Assembly: GCA_965204545.1 (NCBI GenBank)
Contig: CBDBFA010000003.1
Coordinates: 2,976,001 to 3,040,000 of the forward strand
Source: JAABVD01 sp965204545
GTDB lineage: Bacteria; Verrucomicrobiota; Verrucomicrobiia; Opitutales; UBA2995
Length of the DNA: 64,000 nt
Direction of reading: 5' to 3'
The stretch's first letter is position 1, and each line of letters starts with the position of its first letter. Below, one piece after another: positions 26,230 through 36,093 of this stretch. The notes beneath the pieces were generated by a model. It worked only from the letters and a program-made list of their open reading frames with translations. It did no database searches and was not told the DNA's origin. Both the position numbers and the translations under genes were made by a program.

Positions 26230-27390
26230 ATGGCAGCCGACGTCGAATCGAAATACGATAAGGATAATCCTTTTTTAGCACGACTGACCGAAAACTACCT
26301 GCTCAACAAGGAAGGAACGAGTAAGGATACCCGGCATTTGGTTATCGACCTTTCCGGCAGTGGTTTAAAGTACACCTGTGGTGATTCCTTGGGGGTTTAC
26401 CCCACCCATCGAATGAGGTATGTCCGGGAAGTTCTCGAAGTATTGGGAAGCACGGGAGATGAGCTGATTACCTTGCCGAGGACGGGCCAGGTTATGCCTT
26501 TGCGCGAAGCCATGGCCAGTAAAGTAGCCCTGGCCGGACCTAAGAAGAAGTTCCTTCTCACCTTGTCCAAGAAGGTGGAATCGAAGGAGGAAAAAGCCCT
26601 GTTGGCCGACCTCCTGGCCCGGGAAAACAGGAAAGCCATGCGAAAGTACCTGGCCGACCGGGAGTTCATCGATTTGTTGGAAGAATTTCCCACGGCAAAA
26701 TTTTCTCCCCAGGAATTTGTCGGAGAACTGCGCCGGCTGGTTCCCCGGCTTTATTCCATCGCCTCCGCTCAGATTCGGTATCCCCGGGAGGCCCACTTGA
26801 CCGTGGCGGTCGTTCGTTACGAGACCAACAATCGGGAACGGGAGGGCGTTTGCAGCACCTATCTGGCCGACCGGATCGAACTGAATGAACCATCCGTGCC
26901 CGTGTTTGTGGCCAAATCGCCTTTCGGATTACCCAAGGACGACTCGGCCAATATGATCATGGTGGGGCCGGGAACCGGAATCGCCCCCTTCCGGGCCTTT
27001 TTGCAGGAGCGATGGGTCCGCAAATCAACCGGACGCAATTGGCTCATTTTTGGCGATCAACATGCCGCCACGGATTACCTGTACGGGGAGGAATTTGAAG
27101 CAATGAAGGCGGCCGGGCACATCGAACGAATCGACTTGGCCTGGTCCCGCGACCAGGACTACAAGATTTACGTCCAGGATAAAATGCTCGAAGCCGGGCA
27201 AACCGTTTGGGAGTGGATCCGTAGCGGCGCCTATTTTTTCGTCTGCGGCGACGCCAAATACATGGCGAAATCGGTCGATGCCGCCCTCCACACCATCGCC
27301 CGGGAGCACGGCGGGATGTCCAGGGCCGAGGCGGTCCAGTACTTCCGGAAAATGAAAAGGGAGCGGCGTTATCAACGCGATATCTACTGA
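26230..27390 (+). CDS. CysJ-like NADPH flavoprotein reductase without flavodoxin domain
   Basis: 386 aa. It contains the FAD-binding part (RLYSIAS at 173-179, EGVCSTYLAD), the NADPH-binding part (MVGPGTGIAPFRAFLQER, about 244-261; YFFVCGDAKYMAKSVD) and the C-terminal RRYQRDIY typical of sulfite reductase alpha subunits. The N-terminal flavodoxin domain of CysJ is absent: the protein begins with NPFLARLTENYLLNKEGTSK, the start of the connecting domain. Such short forms probably donate electrons to a partner haemoprotein or ferredoxin, which is inference. No cysI is nearby. The ATG at 26230 is used; the open frame upstream is the shadow of the pseudouridine synthase gene. Confidence 0.87.
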   Translation: MAADVESKYDKDNPFLARLTENYLLNKEGTSKDTRHLVIDLSGSGLKYTCGDSLGVYPTHRMRYVREVLEVLGSTGDELITLPRTGQVMPLREAMASKVALAGPKKKFLLTLSKKVESKEEKALLADLLARENRKAMRKYLADREFIDLLEEFPTAKFSPQEFVGELRRLVPRLYSIASAQIRYPREAHLTVAVVRYETNNREREGVCSTYLADRIELNEPSVPVFVAKSPFGLPKDDSANMIMVGPGTGIAPFRAFLQERWVRKSTGRNWLIFGDQHAATDYLYGEEFEAMKAAGHIERIDLAWSRDQDYKIYVQDKMLEAGQTVWEWIRSGAYFFVCGDAKYMAKSVDAALHTIAREHGGMSRAEAVQYFRKMKRERRYQRDIY

Positions 27391-27437
27391 GATATTCCCT
27401 TGAATGTCCCGGAAAAATATGGCGAACTTCCCAACCA

Positions 27438-28187
27438 ATGGAACTGACTTTCAAAGATAGGGTTGCGGTGGTAACCGGGGCCGGGCGGGGCATCGGAAGA
27501 GCCATTGCGGAAACCCTGGCGGGGGAGGGCGTTCACGTGGTTTGCGTGAGCAGGCATTCCGGGAGCTGCGGCTCCGCCTCAGAAGCCATTCAGGCCAAGG
27601 GGGGAAAGGCCCAGGCCTTGGCCGTGGACGTGGCGGATGGCGCGGCGGTGACGGAGGCTTGCAAGAGCCTGATCGCACAACACGGCCGGGTCGACATACT
27701 GGTCAACAACGCCGGCATCACCCGCGATAACCTGCTCATCCGCATGTCGGAGGAAGACTGGAAAGCCGTCATGGACACCAATCTCAATAGCGTGTTTTAT
27801 TGGACCAAGGGTCTGGTCCGTTCCATGATGAAGAAGCGATGGGGCAGGGTCATAAACATTTCCTCCGTCAGCGGTATTACGGGGAATTCAGGTCAGGCAA
27901 ACTACGCCAGCGCCAAGGCCGGCATGATCGCTTTCGTCAAGTCCCTGGCCAAGGAGCTTTCCGCGCGTTCCATCACCTGCAATGCAGTGGCTCCCGGGTT
28001 TATTGAAACGGATATGACCAAAGCGCTCCAGAAGGGCGATGTGGCCCAACGCGTTCTGACGGCCATCCCTTTGAAAAGGTTCGGACAAACCCGGGAAATC
28101 GCCAATATGGTGGCATACTTGGCCTCCGAGGAAGGCGGCTATATTACTGGCCAAGTTTTTACTGTTGACGGCGGTTTGACGATTTGA
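27438..28187 (+). CDS. fabG: 3-oxoacyl-ACP reductase
   Basis: 249 aa SDR. Cofactor loop TGAGRGIG (13-20), NNAG at 90-93, catalytic Ser142/143, Tyr156 and Lys160 (NISSVSG, YASAK) and the FabG-type ending AYLASEEGGYITGQVFTVDGG. It makes the first reduction of fatty-acid elongation. It heads a compact fabG-acpP-fabF cluster, with 36 bases to acpP. No ribosome-binding site is obvious, as for most genes here. Confidence 0.94.
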   Translation: MELTFKDRVAVVTGAGRGIGRAIAETLAGEGVHVVCVSRHSGSCGSASEAIQAKGGKAQALAVDVADGAAVTEACKSLIAQHGRVDILVNNAGITRDNLLIRMSEEDWKAVMDTNLNSVFYWTKGLVRSMMKKRWGRVINISSVSGITGNSGQANYASAKAGMIAFVKSLAKELSARSITCNAVAPGFIETDMTKALQKGDVAQRVLTAIPLKRFGQTREIANMVAYLASEEGGYITGQVFTVDGGLTI

Positions 28188-28223
28188 ACTCTCATTTTAT
28201 CAATATTCCACTTAATTCCCATC

Positions 28224-28478
28224 ATGGCAGATAAATCAATCGAAGATCGCGTTACTGAAATCATCATCAACCAGCTCAACGTCAATGAGGAGCAGGTTAC
28301 ACCCGAAGCTTCCTTCCTGGATGACTTGGGAGCGGATTCACTCGATACGGTCGAGTTGATCATGGCTTTTGAGGAAGAATTTGAAGAGGAAATTGACGGA
28401 GAGATTCCGGAATCCGATGCGGAGAGGCTTCAGACGGTGGGGGATGTGATCGCTTTCCTCCAAGAGAAAGCCAAATAA
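28224..28478 (+). CDS. acpP: Acyl carrier protein
   Basis: 84 aa acidic protein. The phosphopantetheine attachment Ser39 sits in the invariant LGADSLDTVELIMAFEEEF. It carries growing acyl chains and lies between fabG and fabF, the normal order. Length and charge match primary ACPs. Confidence 0.96.
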   Translation: MADKSIEDRVTEIIINQLNVNEEQVTPEASFLDDLGADSLDTVELIMAFEEEFEEEIDGEIPESDAERLQTVGDVIAFLQEKAK

Positions 28479-28523
28479 TAAACCTTCATCGCGGGCGTCT
28501 TCCAACCAGCGCCCCTGTCTTTT

Positions 28524-29777
28524 ATGGCCAGTTCCGCTCAGAACAAGCGCATTGCCATCACTGGAATGGGGGTTATCAACGCTTTGGGCGACAATCCGGA
28601 AGACTATTGGAGCAGTCTCCTGGCCGGCAAAAGCGGCATCCGAAGGGTTACCCACTTCGATACCACCGGGTTCACTTGTAAGATCGGCGGGGAAGTCGAT
28701 TGGGACCCGACCTGCGTAATGGATACCAAGACGGCCCGCCGCAACGACCGCTATACCCAATTTGCCGTATATGCGGCCCGCCAAGCCGTGCAAAACGCCC
28801 GACTGGACATGAGCAAGGAGGATCCCTACCGAGTCGGCGTATTTGTCGGATCGGGCATCGGAGGCATGTACACCATCGAAAGCCAATCCCTCGCCTTGCA
28901 TACCCGTGGCCCCCGACGGGTTTCCCCCTTCATGATTCCCATGCTCATCGCCAATATGGGCTGTGGGGTGATCGCCATTGAACATGGGGCAAAAGGACCC
29001 AACTTCGGGATCGTAAGCGCTTGCACGACCGGCACCAACGCCATTGGCGAAGCCCTGCGCCACATCCGTTACGGCGACGCCGATGTTATGATCGCCGGGG
29101 GAAGCGAGGCCACCATCACCAGGCTTTCCTACGCCGGTTTCTGTCAAATGAAAGCCATGAGCACCTTCAACCACGAACCGGGAAAAGCCAGTCGGCCCTT
29201 CGATTCGAGGCGGGACGGTTTCGTCATGGGCGAAGGGGCCGGGGTTCTCGTCTTGGAATCATTGGAACATGCCTTGCGACGGGGCGCGCCCATCCTGTGC
29301 GAACTGGCCGGGTATGGAGCGACTTGCGACGCTTTCCACATCACCGCCCCCGATACCTCCGGGGAAGGGTTGCAACATGCCATTGATTACGCCCTGAAAG
29401 ATGCCGCCGTGGCGCCGGAGGAGGTCGATTACATCAACGCTCACGGAACCTCCACCCCCTACAACGACAAGATCGAAACCCTTTCCATCAAAAAATCCCT
29501 GGGAGATCACGCCGCCAACGTAAAGATCAGTTCAACCAAGTCCATGACGGGCCACCTGTTGGGCGCGGCGGGAGGAATCGAGGCCATTGCCTGCGTCCAA
29601 TCCATAAGGAGCGGAGCTGTCCCCCCCACCATCAACCTGGACAATCCGGACCCCGAATGCGACCTGGATTACGTGCCCCATGCCAAGCAATCCGCCCCGG
29701 TCAGGGTGGCGTTGAGCAACAACCTCGGATTTGGCGGCCACAACGGCGTGCTCGTCTTCAAGAAATACCCCTCCTGA
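28524..29777 (+). CDS. fabF: 3-oxoacyl-ACP synthase II
   Basis: 417 aa condensing enzyme. The catalytic triad is visible: Cys167 in VSACTTGTNAIGEA, His307 in NAHGTSTPYND and His344 in STKSMTGHLLGAAGG. The ending LSNNLGFGGHNGVLVFKKY is typical of FabF. It catalyses acyl-ACP plus malonyl-ACP condensation. It is the last gene of the fab cluster; repeat DNA begins right after the stop. Confidence 0.96.
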   Translation: MASSAQNKRIAITGMGVINALGDNPEDYWSSLLAGKSGIRRVTHFDTTGFTCKIGGEVDWDPTCVMDTKTARRNDRYTQFAVYAARQAVQNARLDMSKEDPYRVGVFVGSGIGGMYTIESQSLALHTRGPRRVSPFMIPMLIANMGCGVIAIEHGAKGPNFGIVSACTTGTNAIGEALRHIRYGDADVMIAGGSEATITRLSYAGFCQMKAMSTFNHEPGKASRPFDSRRDGFVMGEGAGVLVLESLEHALRRGAPILCELAGYGATCDAFHITAPDTSGEGLQHAIDYALKDAAVAPEEVDYINAHGTSTPYNDKIETLSIKKSLGDHAANVKISSTKSMTGHLLGAAGGIEAIACVQSIRSGAVPPTINLDNPDPECDLDYVPHAKQSAPVRVALSNNLGFGGHNGVLVFKKYPS

Positions 29778-30360
29778 AAAGGCTGAAGGCTGAAGGAAGA
29801 AGGAAGAAGGAAGAAGGAAGAGTTTCTGAGATGCCCTTGAATCGTGATCATGATCGTGATCGATAGAAGGGAATAACAGCCACAAACTGTGCTCCGCAAT
29901 GCTGGTGTCATGTCCCTGAAATAAACCACCACAGAGAGCACAGAGGGCACAGAGAGGGGAGAGAGGGAGAAACCACGGATTACACGGATGGGGACGGATG
30001 GAAATCCCAACGCCAACGGCGTTGAACTCCAAAGCCCAGTGTCGCGCAGCGCACGCTGGGTAAGAAAAGGTAAAAATTACGAACCCCAACGGGGTTCCAC
30101 AAAAATGGTGATCGTGATGGGATATATCCTGAAGGAAAATCCATAGGAAAAAGTCCGTCCATGGTGGGAACGAATTAACGGGACACAACGCTAATTGGCG
30201 CCAACGGCGCCTTCCCCTCTCCCCTGAACCCGGAGCGCAGTAGAAAATTTATTAGAAATACGGGCTAAAGACACTTAAGGGTAGACAAACGGCGAAATTT
30301 TTCGTTTTTAGGTCTTTCACCCGGAAACTCTCACATAACTAAAACCTTTTCCGCATTGAT
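29778..30360. repeat. Repeat-rich spacer marking the start of the accessory part
   Basis: Holds a purine tract of GGAAGAA units (29779-29821), a GATCATGATCGTGATCGAT palindrome (about 29843-29862), CACAGAGAGCACAGAGGGC direct repeats (about 29930-29955), an ATTGGCGCC(N)GGCGCC palindrome at about 30192-30212, and a diverged half of the TTAACCC element at about 30235-30271. No gene is supported. The MFS promoter should be within the last 100 bases. Confidence 0.6.
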
Positions 30361-31887
30361 ATGAAAAACGATCCCAAAGCTTTAAGGATGTTCTGGGGCT
30401 GCTTCATTGCCCTGATAACCACCGCCATGGCCTTCAGTACCCGGATTGGCCTGGTCTTCACGTCATGGGCTGACCAATTCTCCTTGAACAGCGTTCAACA
30501 AGGCGAGTTGTTCGGCGCCGGCGTCTGGCCGTTCGCCATCAGTATTATCCTGTTCAGTCTGGTCATCGACAAGATCGGTTATCGAACGGCCATGATATTC
30601 AGTTTCATCTGTTATGCCTTATACGGGATTTTCGCATTCCTGGCGCATGGCGCTGCGGACAACGCAACCGCTTACAACTACCTCTACATCGGGTCCATCA
30701 TTCTCGGTCTTGGAAATGGAACGGTGGAAGCCTACATCAACCCGATCGTCGCCACCATGTTCAACAAGGAGAAAACCAAGTGGCTCAATATTCTGCACGC
30801 CGGTTGGCCGGGCGGCCTTGTGGTCGGCGGGCTCCTGACCGCCGCTCTGGGGAAAACCGGTGAGGAACAATGGTTGATCCTCATCGCCCTGGTCATCATT
30901 CCGGCCATCATCTTCTTCGTCATGCTGATCAACGCCCACTACCCGGTTAACGAGCGGGTGGCCTCGGGAACTACCTACAAGGAAATGCTGGCGGAATTCG
31001 GCACCGTTTGCGCCTTGATCGCGGCTTGGTTGATATCCGCCCAATTGGGGCAGGTATTTGGATGGAGCAACGCCGTGGTGTGGATTTTGACCATCGTTTC
31101 CACCGTGGTTTATTTCGCCTATTGCCGCTCTCTGGGCCGTCCCATCATGATTGTCCTCGTTCTCATCATGATACCTCTGGCCATCACCGAGTTGGGCACC
31201 GATGGGTGGATAACCAGTTTGATGCAGGCTCCCATGCTGGAAATCGGAGCGCCGGCCATCCTGGTATTGGTCTATACCTCGGCTATCATGATGATCCTTC
31301 GCTTCAATGTCGGACCCATTGTTGGTAAACTCGGACCCCTGGGACTTCTGATGGCCGCCGCCGCCTTCGCAGCCGTGGGGCTTTTCCTCCTGGCCGGCGC
31401 CACGGGATTGGCCATGGTCTTCATCGCCGCCACCATTTACGGCATAGGTAAAACCTTCTTCTGGCCCACCATGCTGGGTGTCGTATCCGAACAGTACCCG
31501 AAAGGGGGAGCCCTTTCCCTCAATGCCATCGCCGGAATCGGAATGCTCTCCGTCGGAATCGTGGGCGGACCGCTTATCGGAGCCTTTCAGGAGAGGAACA
31601 AAACAGATGCCATCGCCGAAGCCCATCCGGGTATGATCGAAACCATCGGACAGGACAGGAGTTATGTCCTCGGTGATTACAAGGCCATAGATCCCGCCAA
31701 GTTCGCTGAACTCTCACAGGAGGACCAGGAAATGCTGCAGCCCATCATCGAAGAGGGCACCCAGAGCGCATTGAGGGAAGTCACCTTGTTCCCCATCCTC
31801 ATGCTGATCGGTTACATCGGCCTCCATCTCTTCTTCAAGAGCAGGGGCGGCTACAAACCTGTCGATCTCTCCGCCGGCGCTCACTGA
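30361..31887 (+). CDS. MFS transporter
   Basis: 508 aa with about 12-14 hydrophobic helices in two halves. IDKIGYRTAMIFSFICYALYG is a form of the MFS loop 2-3 motif, followed by LGNGTVEAYINPIVATMFNKEKTKWLNILHAGWPGG, which resembles sugar and nucleoside MFS porters. A soluble insert (about 410-465) lies before the last helix. Substrate unknown. It is a single gene flanked by repeat-rich spacers, so its regulation is its own. Confidence 0.88.
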   Translation: MKNDPKALRMFWGCFIALITTAMAFSTRIGLVFTSWADQFSLNSVQQGELFGAGVWPFAISIILFSLVIDKIGYRTAMIFSFICYALYGIFAFLAHGAADNATAYNYLYIGSIILGLGNGTVEAYINPIVATMFNKEKTKWLNILHAGWPGGLVVGGLLTAALGKTGEEQWLILIALVIIPAIIFFVMLINAHYPVNERVASGTTYKEMLAEFGTVCALIAAWLISAQLGQVFGWSNAVVWILTIVSTVVYFAYCRSLGRPIMIVLVLIMIPLAITELGTDGWITSLMQAPMLEIGAPAILVLVYTSAIMMILRFNVGPIVGKLGPLGLLMAAAAFAAVGLFLLAGATGLAMVFIAATIYGIGKTFFWPTMLGVVSEQYPKGGALSLNAIAGIGMLSVGIVGGPLIGAFQERNKTDAIAEAHPGMIETIGQDRSYVLGDYKAIDPAKFAELSQEDQEMLQPIIEEGTQSALREVTLFPILMLIGYIGLHLFFKSRGGYKPVDLSAGAH

Positions 31888-32270
31888 GGCGGGGCTCCGG
31901 AGAAATAGTTTTCAGCTGTAGTACCGGCTTCGACACGCCTCTGTACCGTGCGTCGCTGCATGGTGCGCCGCGATTTTTGTAACCACAAAAGGCGCAAAAG
32001 ACTCAAAAGAGAGGAAATGCCGAAGGCCTATACCGGAGGGCGGGTTTTCCAACCCGCCTTTACCTCGATAAAGATAAAGCGGGTTGGAAAACCCGCTCTC
32101 CGTTAAATCCTGTTCCGGCCTTGCCGGACCCTTTCTGCTCTTTGCGCTCTTTCGCGGCTATTTCCCTCTCTCCCAATTCCTAATTCCTAATTCCTAATTC
32201 CTAATTCCTAATTCCTAATTGGCGCCCTTAGGCGCCTTCCCCTCTGTGGTTAATTTCCCACTCGACCGCC
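31888..32270. repeat. Spacer with inverted REP pair and TAATTCC tandem repeat
   Basis: At 32034-32104 two REP palindromes (core GGCGGGTTTTCCAACCCGCC) lie head to head around about 20 bases, a BIME-like pair. At about 32182-32220 the unit CCTAATT repeats seven times and runs into an ATTGGCGCC(N)GGCGCC palindrome. No gene. Confidence 0.65.
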
Positions 32271-32546
32271 TTAATGGTAGAACTCCAGGTAAAAACGAAC
32301 ACTGCCTATGGCCTCCACTACGTGTGGAACTTCCGGCTCCACGATTCCGGATAAATCGGGCGAGAGTTCAATTTCCTCAATCTCCGGCGTGAGAATTCGA
32401 TAGAGGAGCCTTCCCTCCAAGACGACGATCCTTGCCCAGTTATCCGCTTTGGTCCTGTGGGATTTCCGCAGGCTTACCGGAATAGAGGACTCGGTAAACG
32501 TTGGACTCTTCGCATAACTTGAAACACCTTCCGGCAATGACTTCAT
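32271..32546 (-). CDS. DUF1971 (YeaR/TehB N-terminal-like) protein
   Basis: 91 aa. The pattern LPEGVSSYAKSPTFTESSIP, LRKSHRTKADNWARIVVLEG, LLYRIL and the end EPEVPHVVEAIGSVRFYLEF match DUF1971, a cupin-like fold found alone (YeaR) or fused to TehB tellurite methyltransferase. It has AAGGAG six bases before the ATG, a good ribosome-binding site. It is isolated between repeat-filled spacers, with no methyltransferase neighbour. A role in nitrate or tellurite stress is only by family association. Confidence 0.85.
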   Translation of the reverse strand: MKSLPEGVSSYAKSPTFTESSIPVSLRKSHRTKADNWARIVVLEGRLLYRILTPEIEEIELSPDLSGIVEPEVPHVVEAIGSVRFYLEFYH

Positions 32547-33011
32547 AACAACTCCTTCCTCATCAAGTTAAAGGCTGAAGGCTAAAGGAAGAAGGAAGAA
32601 GGGTACATAAGCAAAATCCTGATCGAAAAAACTGAAACCGCAGAACTACGAAAGGGCGAAAGGGCATCAATTCCATTACTCCACCATACCCTCTCTTCCC
32701 TTTGTACCTTTTAATTCGTTTACCGTAATTGTGGGGGACAGGAATGTCCCCCCCTCCTTTTTTTCTGCGGTTCATCCCCTTTCCCTTTTGAGTCTTCTGT
32801 GCTTTTTGTGGTTATTTTTTCCCTTCTATCGATCAAGATCAAGATTCTATAAATTCTCAGCAACTCAGCATCTCTCCTAATTCCTAATTGGTGCGCCATA
32901 GCGCGCCTCTCCCTTTGTGTTCTTTGCGCTCTTTCGCGGCTATTTCCCTCTCTCCCCCTCTGCGTTCTCTGCGCCCTCTGTGGTAATTCTCCTTTTCCAC
33001 CATCCAGGCGA
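32547..33011. repeat. Gene-free repeat spacer
   Basis: Contains AGGCTGAAGG/GAAGAAGG purine repeats, GGGGGACAGGAATGTCCCCCC (a REP variant, about 32732-32752), GATCAAGATC units, an AATTGGTGCGCCATAGCGCGCC palindrome (about 32886) and CTCTGTGGT phrases. Open frames here are products of repeats. Confidence 0.55.
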
Positions 33012-33704
33012 TCATGAACTCGCTCCCACACCGACGGCCAATACGGGAATTATGATCGCTGCCATCACCGCCGCCTGACAGGCTTCAATGACCTCTTGGG
33101 TGGCCTTCCCAACTATTTCGCCATTAATGATTTGCTTTATCCGTTTCTTGCGGGCCCGGACTTCCTTGCTTCCGAATATTTTGGGCAACAGGTCAACGCC
33201 GTTGGCCAAAGCAATGAGTACAACGGTACGGGGGTTAACCTCGTCTTCATCGGAAAAAATCGCAGTGCGCATCCGTTCCACGATCTTCTGTTCCGGTGTT
33301 GCGTTTACCTCTTTGTAGACCTTTTGTGTGAAGACGATTAATAAACTGCTCTCGTCTTCCTTGAGAATGCCCCGAGCGCAGAGCTGTTTAGCAGCCTTGT
33401 GCTTCAGGTTTTTGATCTTGGCAAATTTGGAAACCCAGTTGCTCAATGAGACGGGTTTACTGGACTCGCGCATCTGCTTCAAGCACTCGTCGATGATCGG
33501 TTCACCGATAGCCGCCATGTCTTGAAGTTGGACCATTTTCTTTCGTGTAGCATCAACTGAGATGCGGCTTGTGAGCAACAATTCCGCCAAAACGGCGCCG
33601 GCAATCAGGTGCTCCGGAAAGCTTGCCATACTAGTGCCTTTCTCATCGTGGAGCGCCAAAAGCGTAATCTCTTCGTGCAGGAATAACGGATTTGAATCGT
33701 TCAT
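33012..33704 (-). CDS. GPP34 family phosphoprotein (Golgi phosphoprotein 3-like)
   Basis: 230 aa. The opening LFLHEEITLLALHDEKGT and the following AGAVLAELLLTSRI are the mark of the GPP34 (GPP3) fold, which binds phosphoinositides in eukaryotes. The later NPRTVVLIALANGVDLLPKIF also belongs to it. The C-terminal about 20 residues (AAVMAAIIIPVLAVGVGA) are hydrophobic and may contact membrane. The bacterial role is unknown. Single gene. Confidence 0.85.
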   Translation of the reverse strand: MNDSNPLFLHEEITLLALHDEKGTSMASFPEHLIAGAVLAELLLTSRISVDATRKKMVQLQDMAAIGEPIIDECLKQMRESSKPVSLSNWVSKFAKIKNLKHKAAKQLCARGILKEDESSLLIVFTQKVYKEVNATPEQKIVERMRTAIFSDEDEVNPRTVVLIALANGVDLLPKIFGSKEVRARKKRIKQIINGEIVGKATQEVIEACQAAVMAAIIIPVLAVGVGASS

Positions 33705-33765
33705 TTGTAATGCGCGGTTTTCCTAGAAGTGGTACTTCAGGCTGATGGTCGATGCCTGATACGGG

Positions 33766-34971
33766 CTAGCCTCCCCGCGTTGTGGTATTGGAGAGTTCCG
33801 TCACTAAAAATTCGTCTTTTAGCCGCAGTTGAAGGGGAAATTTTACCGCTGCTTTATGGGGTACTCCGTCTGAACTAATGGCAGGGATAAATTGCCATAG
33901 AACCAGCGCTTTGAACAGCCTCTCTTCCAGTTCGGGATTTGCCATGTTTATCAATTCTACATTGGAAACGACCCCCTGCTTGGTCAGGTCGAGTTTTAAA
34001 ATGAGCTCCCGCACCTCCTTCTCTGTATCTTCCAGCTCTGTGAGTAAGGTTGTCGGCACCAAAACCGGCGCCGGTTTCAGGCCCTTCTTTCCGTCTTTTG
34101 CTTTATCCAATCGCTGTTGGATTGCGTCATCCCATTTGTCGGAATTTATTCCTGGAGTCGGAACCGTAAGGCGGTCATTCGGATCGTTGCTGACAAAGTG
34201 GAAGAGCTTACGCAGTTCTTCCATCGGCGCCCTTGGGCCAATGTAACCTTCCGCATCGTAACTGTGGCTGAGAATGTAACCGTTGCGGTCGACGATGACC
34301 AGGCAGGGGATGCCATTACCTTGGTACTTTCGCCAGAACCTGGTATTTCGTTTTTTCCAGTTTCCATACCAGGGCATATCCTCCTCTTCCATGTAAGCCA
34401 ACATTTTGGACTTACTTTCGTCCCAACTGCAGAGAATAAATTCGAAAGCGTCGCCGTAGGCGGGCTTGTTGGCCTTATAAAATGCCACCAACTTGGGAGT
34501 AAAGCCACGGCACGGTTTACACCAACTGGCTGAAGTATAGACCGCATAAAATTCCGGCTCAGGTTTCCCCTCCCAATTTACCTTCAGCGGTTCTTTTCCA
34601 TGGTATTTTTCAGCGTCTTTGCGGAACAGCCTGGTAAACTGGCCGGGAGCAAGTGTCCCCGCTGTGACGGCGGCGTCTCGCATACGTGACCAATAGACTA
34701 CTTCGGCCCGATCAGCTTCGGCCAATGCCACAATAGCCACGCTGATGGAATGACCTTTCTTATTGGTGAAATATACCTTGCTTCCGTAAGCATTTGCCAA
34801 CTTCAACTCGAACTCCTCCCCATTGAGGAAGGTCCAAACTCGGAATTCTTCATCATTGGCCAGTAAACCTGGCAATGAAAATCCTGATACGAAGATGATG
34901 GTCAGTAGGGCGGTCCACCGCCGCAAATAGATGGAGGCAGCTTTGGGGGAGCGTGGGAGTACATATTGCAT
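33766..34971 (-). CDS. Secreted thioredoxin-like (nucleoredoxin-type) protein with SHD1-like N-domain
   Basis: 401 aa from the ATG at 34971, just before a signal-anchor (LLTIIFVSGFSLPGLLA). Three parts follow. First, an SHD1-like domain (FRVWTFLNGEEFELKLANAYGSKVYF..., about 42-88) as seen in Planctomycetes and Verrucomicrobia. Second, a thioredoxin domain with CKPC (Cys151/Cys154) in ASWCKPCRGFTPKLVAFYK and later GIPCLVIVDRNG. Third, a C-terminal domain ending FKALVLWQFIPAISSDGVPHKAAVKFPLQL, which looks like a TonB C-terminal fold. It is likely a periplasmic thiol-disulfide protein; partner unknown. Confidence 0.8.
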   Translation of the reverse strand: MQYVLPRSPKAASIYLRRWTALLTIIFVSGFSLPGLLANDEEFRVWTFLNGEEFELKLANAYGSKVYFTNKKGHSISVAIVALAEADRAEVVYWSRMRDAAVTAGTLAPGQFTRLFRKDAEKYHGKEPLKVNWEGKPEPEFYAVYTSASWCKPCRGFTPKLVAFYKANKPAYGDAFEFILCSWDESKSKMLAYMEEEDMPWYGNWKKRNTRFWRKYQGNGIPCLVIVDRNGYILSHSYDAEGYIGPRAPMEELRKLFHFVSNDPNDRLTVPTPGINSDKWDDAIQQRLDKAKDGKKGLKPAPVLVPTTLLTELEDTEKEVRELILKLDLTKQGVVSNVELINMANPELEERLFKALVLWQFIPAISSDGVPHKAAVKFPLQLRLKDEFLVTELSNTTTRGG

Positions 34972-35120
34972 GGCGCTACGGATTGAGACCAAACCCTAGC
35001 GAAAAACCCGCCGGAATTGCAAGTCCCCGGTTTTGAGATAGTGAAGGAGGAATGGAGGGGAATTAACCACAAAAGGCACAAAAGACTCAAAATTCCTAAT
35101 TCTTAATTCCTAATTACAAA

Positions 35121-35398
35121 GTAACTACTCAGGACCTCATTGAGGATTCGTATCTGGCGTCTATCTGCGCCGAGCTGGTTGCGATGACTTTTGAATACCC
35201 ACGGTCGGCGGGTATTTTTTCGGAACGCTGTTCTGAAGTCCTCAAAAAATGGGAGTTCTTACCTTTTGAATGATAAAGATTCAAAAGCGGCGCTGCGAAG
35301 ACGCAGTCCCCCTACCAATAAATTCAAGCGTGGTAGGGCAAGAGCATCCCTGCTCTGCCGTTCGTCGTTGTCAGCCAAAAAACCATCTGAGTAGTTAC
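35121..35398 (-). mobile_element. MITE-like element, copy B (intact, 278 bp)
   Basis: Bounded by GTAACTACTCAG (35121-35132) and its reverse complement (35387-35398). An exact 8-bp duplication ATTACAAA lies at 35113-35120 and 35399-35406. The interior equals copy A in reverse orientation but with a single 37-bp unit. The target is itself inside repeat-rich spacer DNA (TAATTCC repeats). The element contains no gene. Confidence 0.87.
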
Positions 35399-35565
35399 AT
35401 TACAAATTGCGCGCATTGGCACGCTTCTCCCTCTGTGCTCTCTGTGTCCTCTGTGGTTAATCTCTCTCCAATTCCTAATTGGCGCCCTTGGGCGCCTTAT
35501 TGTCTTTGGCGCTTGCTGCGATGCTTGTAGCTTGAAATAGGTATCCCGGAAAGGAAATACAAACC

Positions 35566-36093
35566 ATGAAATTGAAAATCGGTATCGGTGCAGGCGTAGT
35601 TCTCGTTCTCGGATACCTGTTCGCTACCCCGTATATCACTGCGTATCAGATGAAGGTGGCCGCAGAGGCTCAGGATGGACAAGCACTGTCTGAATTTGTC
35701 GATTTTCCAGCGCTTCGGCAATCCCTGAAAGATCAAATGGCCGTGAGGCTCAGGAAGGAAATGGTGGAAGATGTATTTGAAGGCAACCCGCTTTCAGCTA
35801 TCGGGACGGCCTTTGGGAGTATGATCGCAAAAGGTATAGTCGATGAATTTGTCACACCTGCTGGCCTCATGCAGCTCATGAGAGGAAAAAAACCAGATTC
35901 CGAATCCTACGGCGGTGAACCAACCGGGCAAACGCCAACAGGTCCGTTTTCCGACATTTCCACGTCTTACGAGTGTTTCAGCAAGTTTTCCATAATCACG
36001 AGAGATCCTGCATCCGATCTGGAAGTGGAATTTATCTTAAGGCGCAGAGGCATCCGGTGGAAACTAACCGAGGTCATCCTTCCTTTTAACTAA
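35566..36093 (+). CDS. DUF2939 family protein
   Basis: 175 aa with one N-terminal membrane or signal helix (IGIGAGVVLVLGYLFATPYI). TPYITAYQMKVAAEAQDGQALSEFVDFPALRQSLKDQM is the DUF2939 signature. FILRRRGIRWKLTEVILPF closes the domain. Function unknown; probably facing the periplasm. It sits alone between MITE copy B and REP-rich DNA. Confidence 0.85.
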   Translation: MKLKIGIGAGVVLVLGYLFATPYITAYQMKVAAEAQDGQALSEFVDFPALRQSLKDQMAVRLRKEMVEDVFEGNPLSAIGTAFGSMIAKGIVDEFVTPAGLMQLMRGKKPDSESYGGEPTGQTPTGPFSDISTSYECFSKFSIITRDPASDLEVEFILRRRGIRWKLTEVILPFN

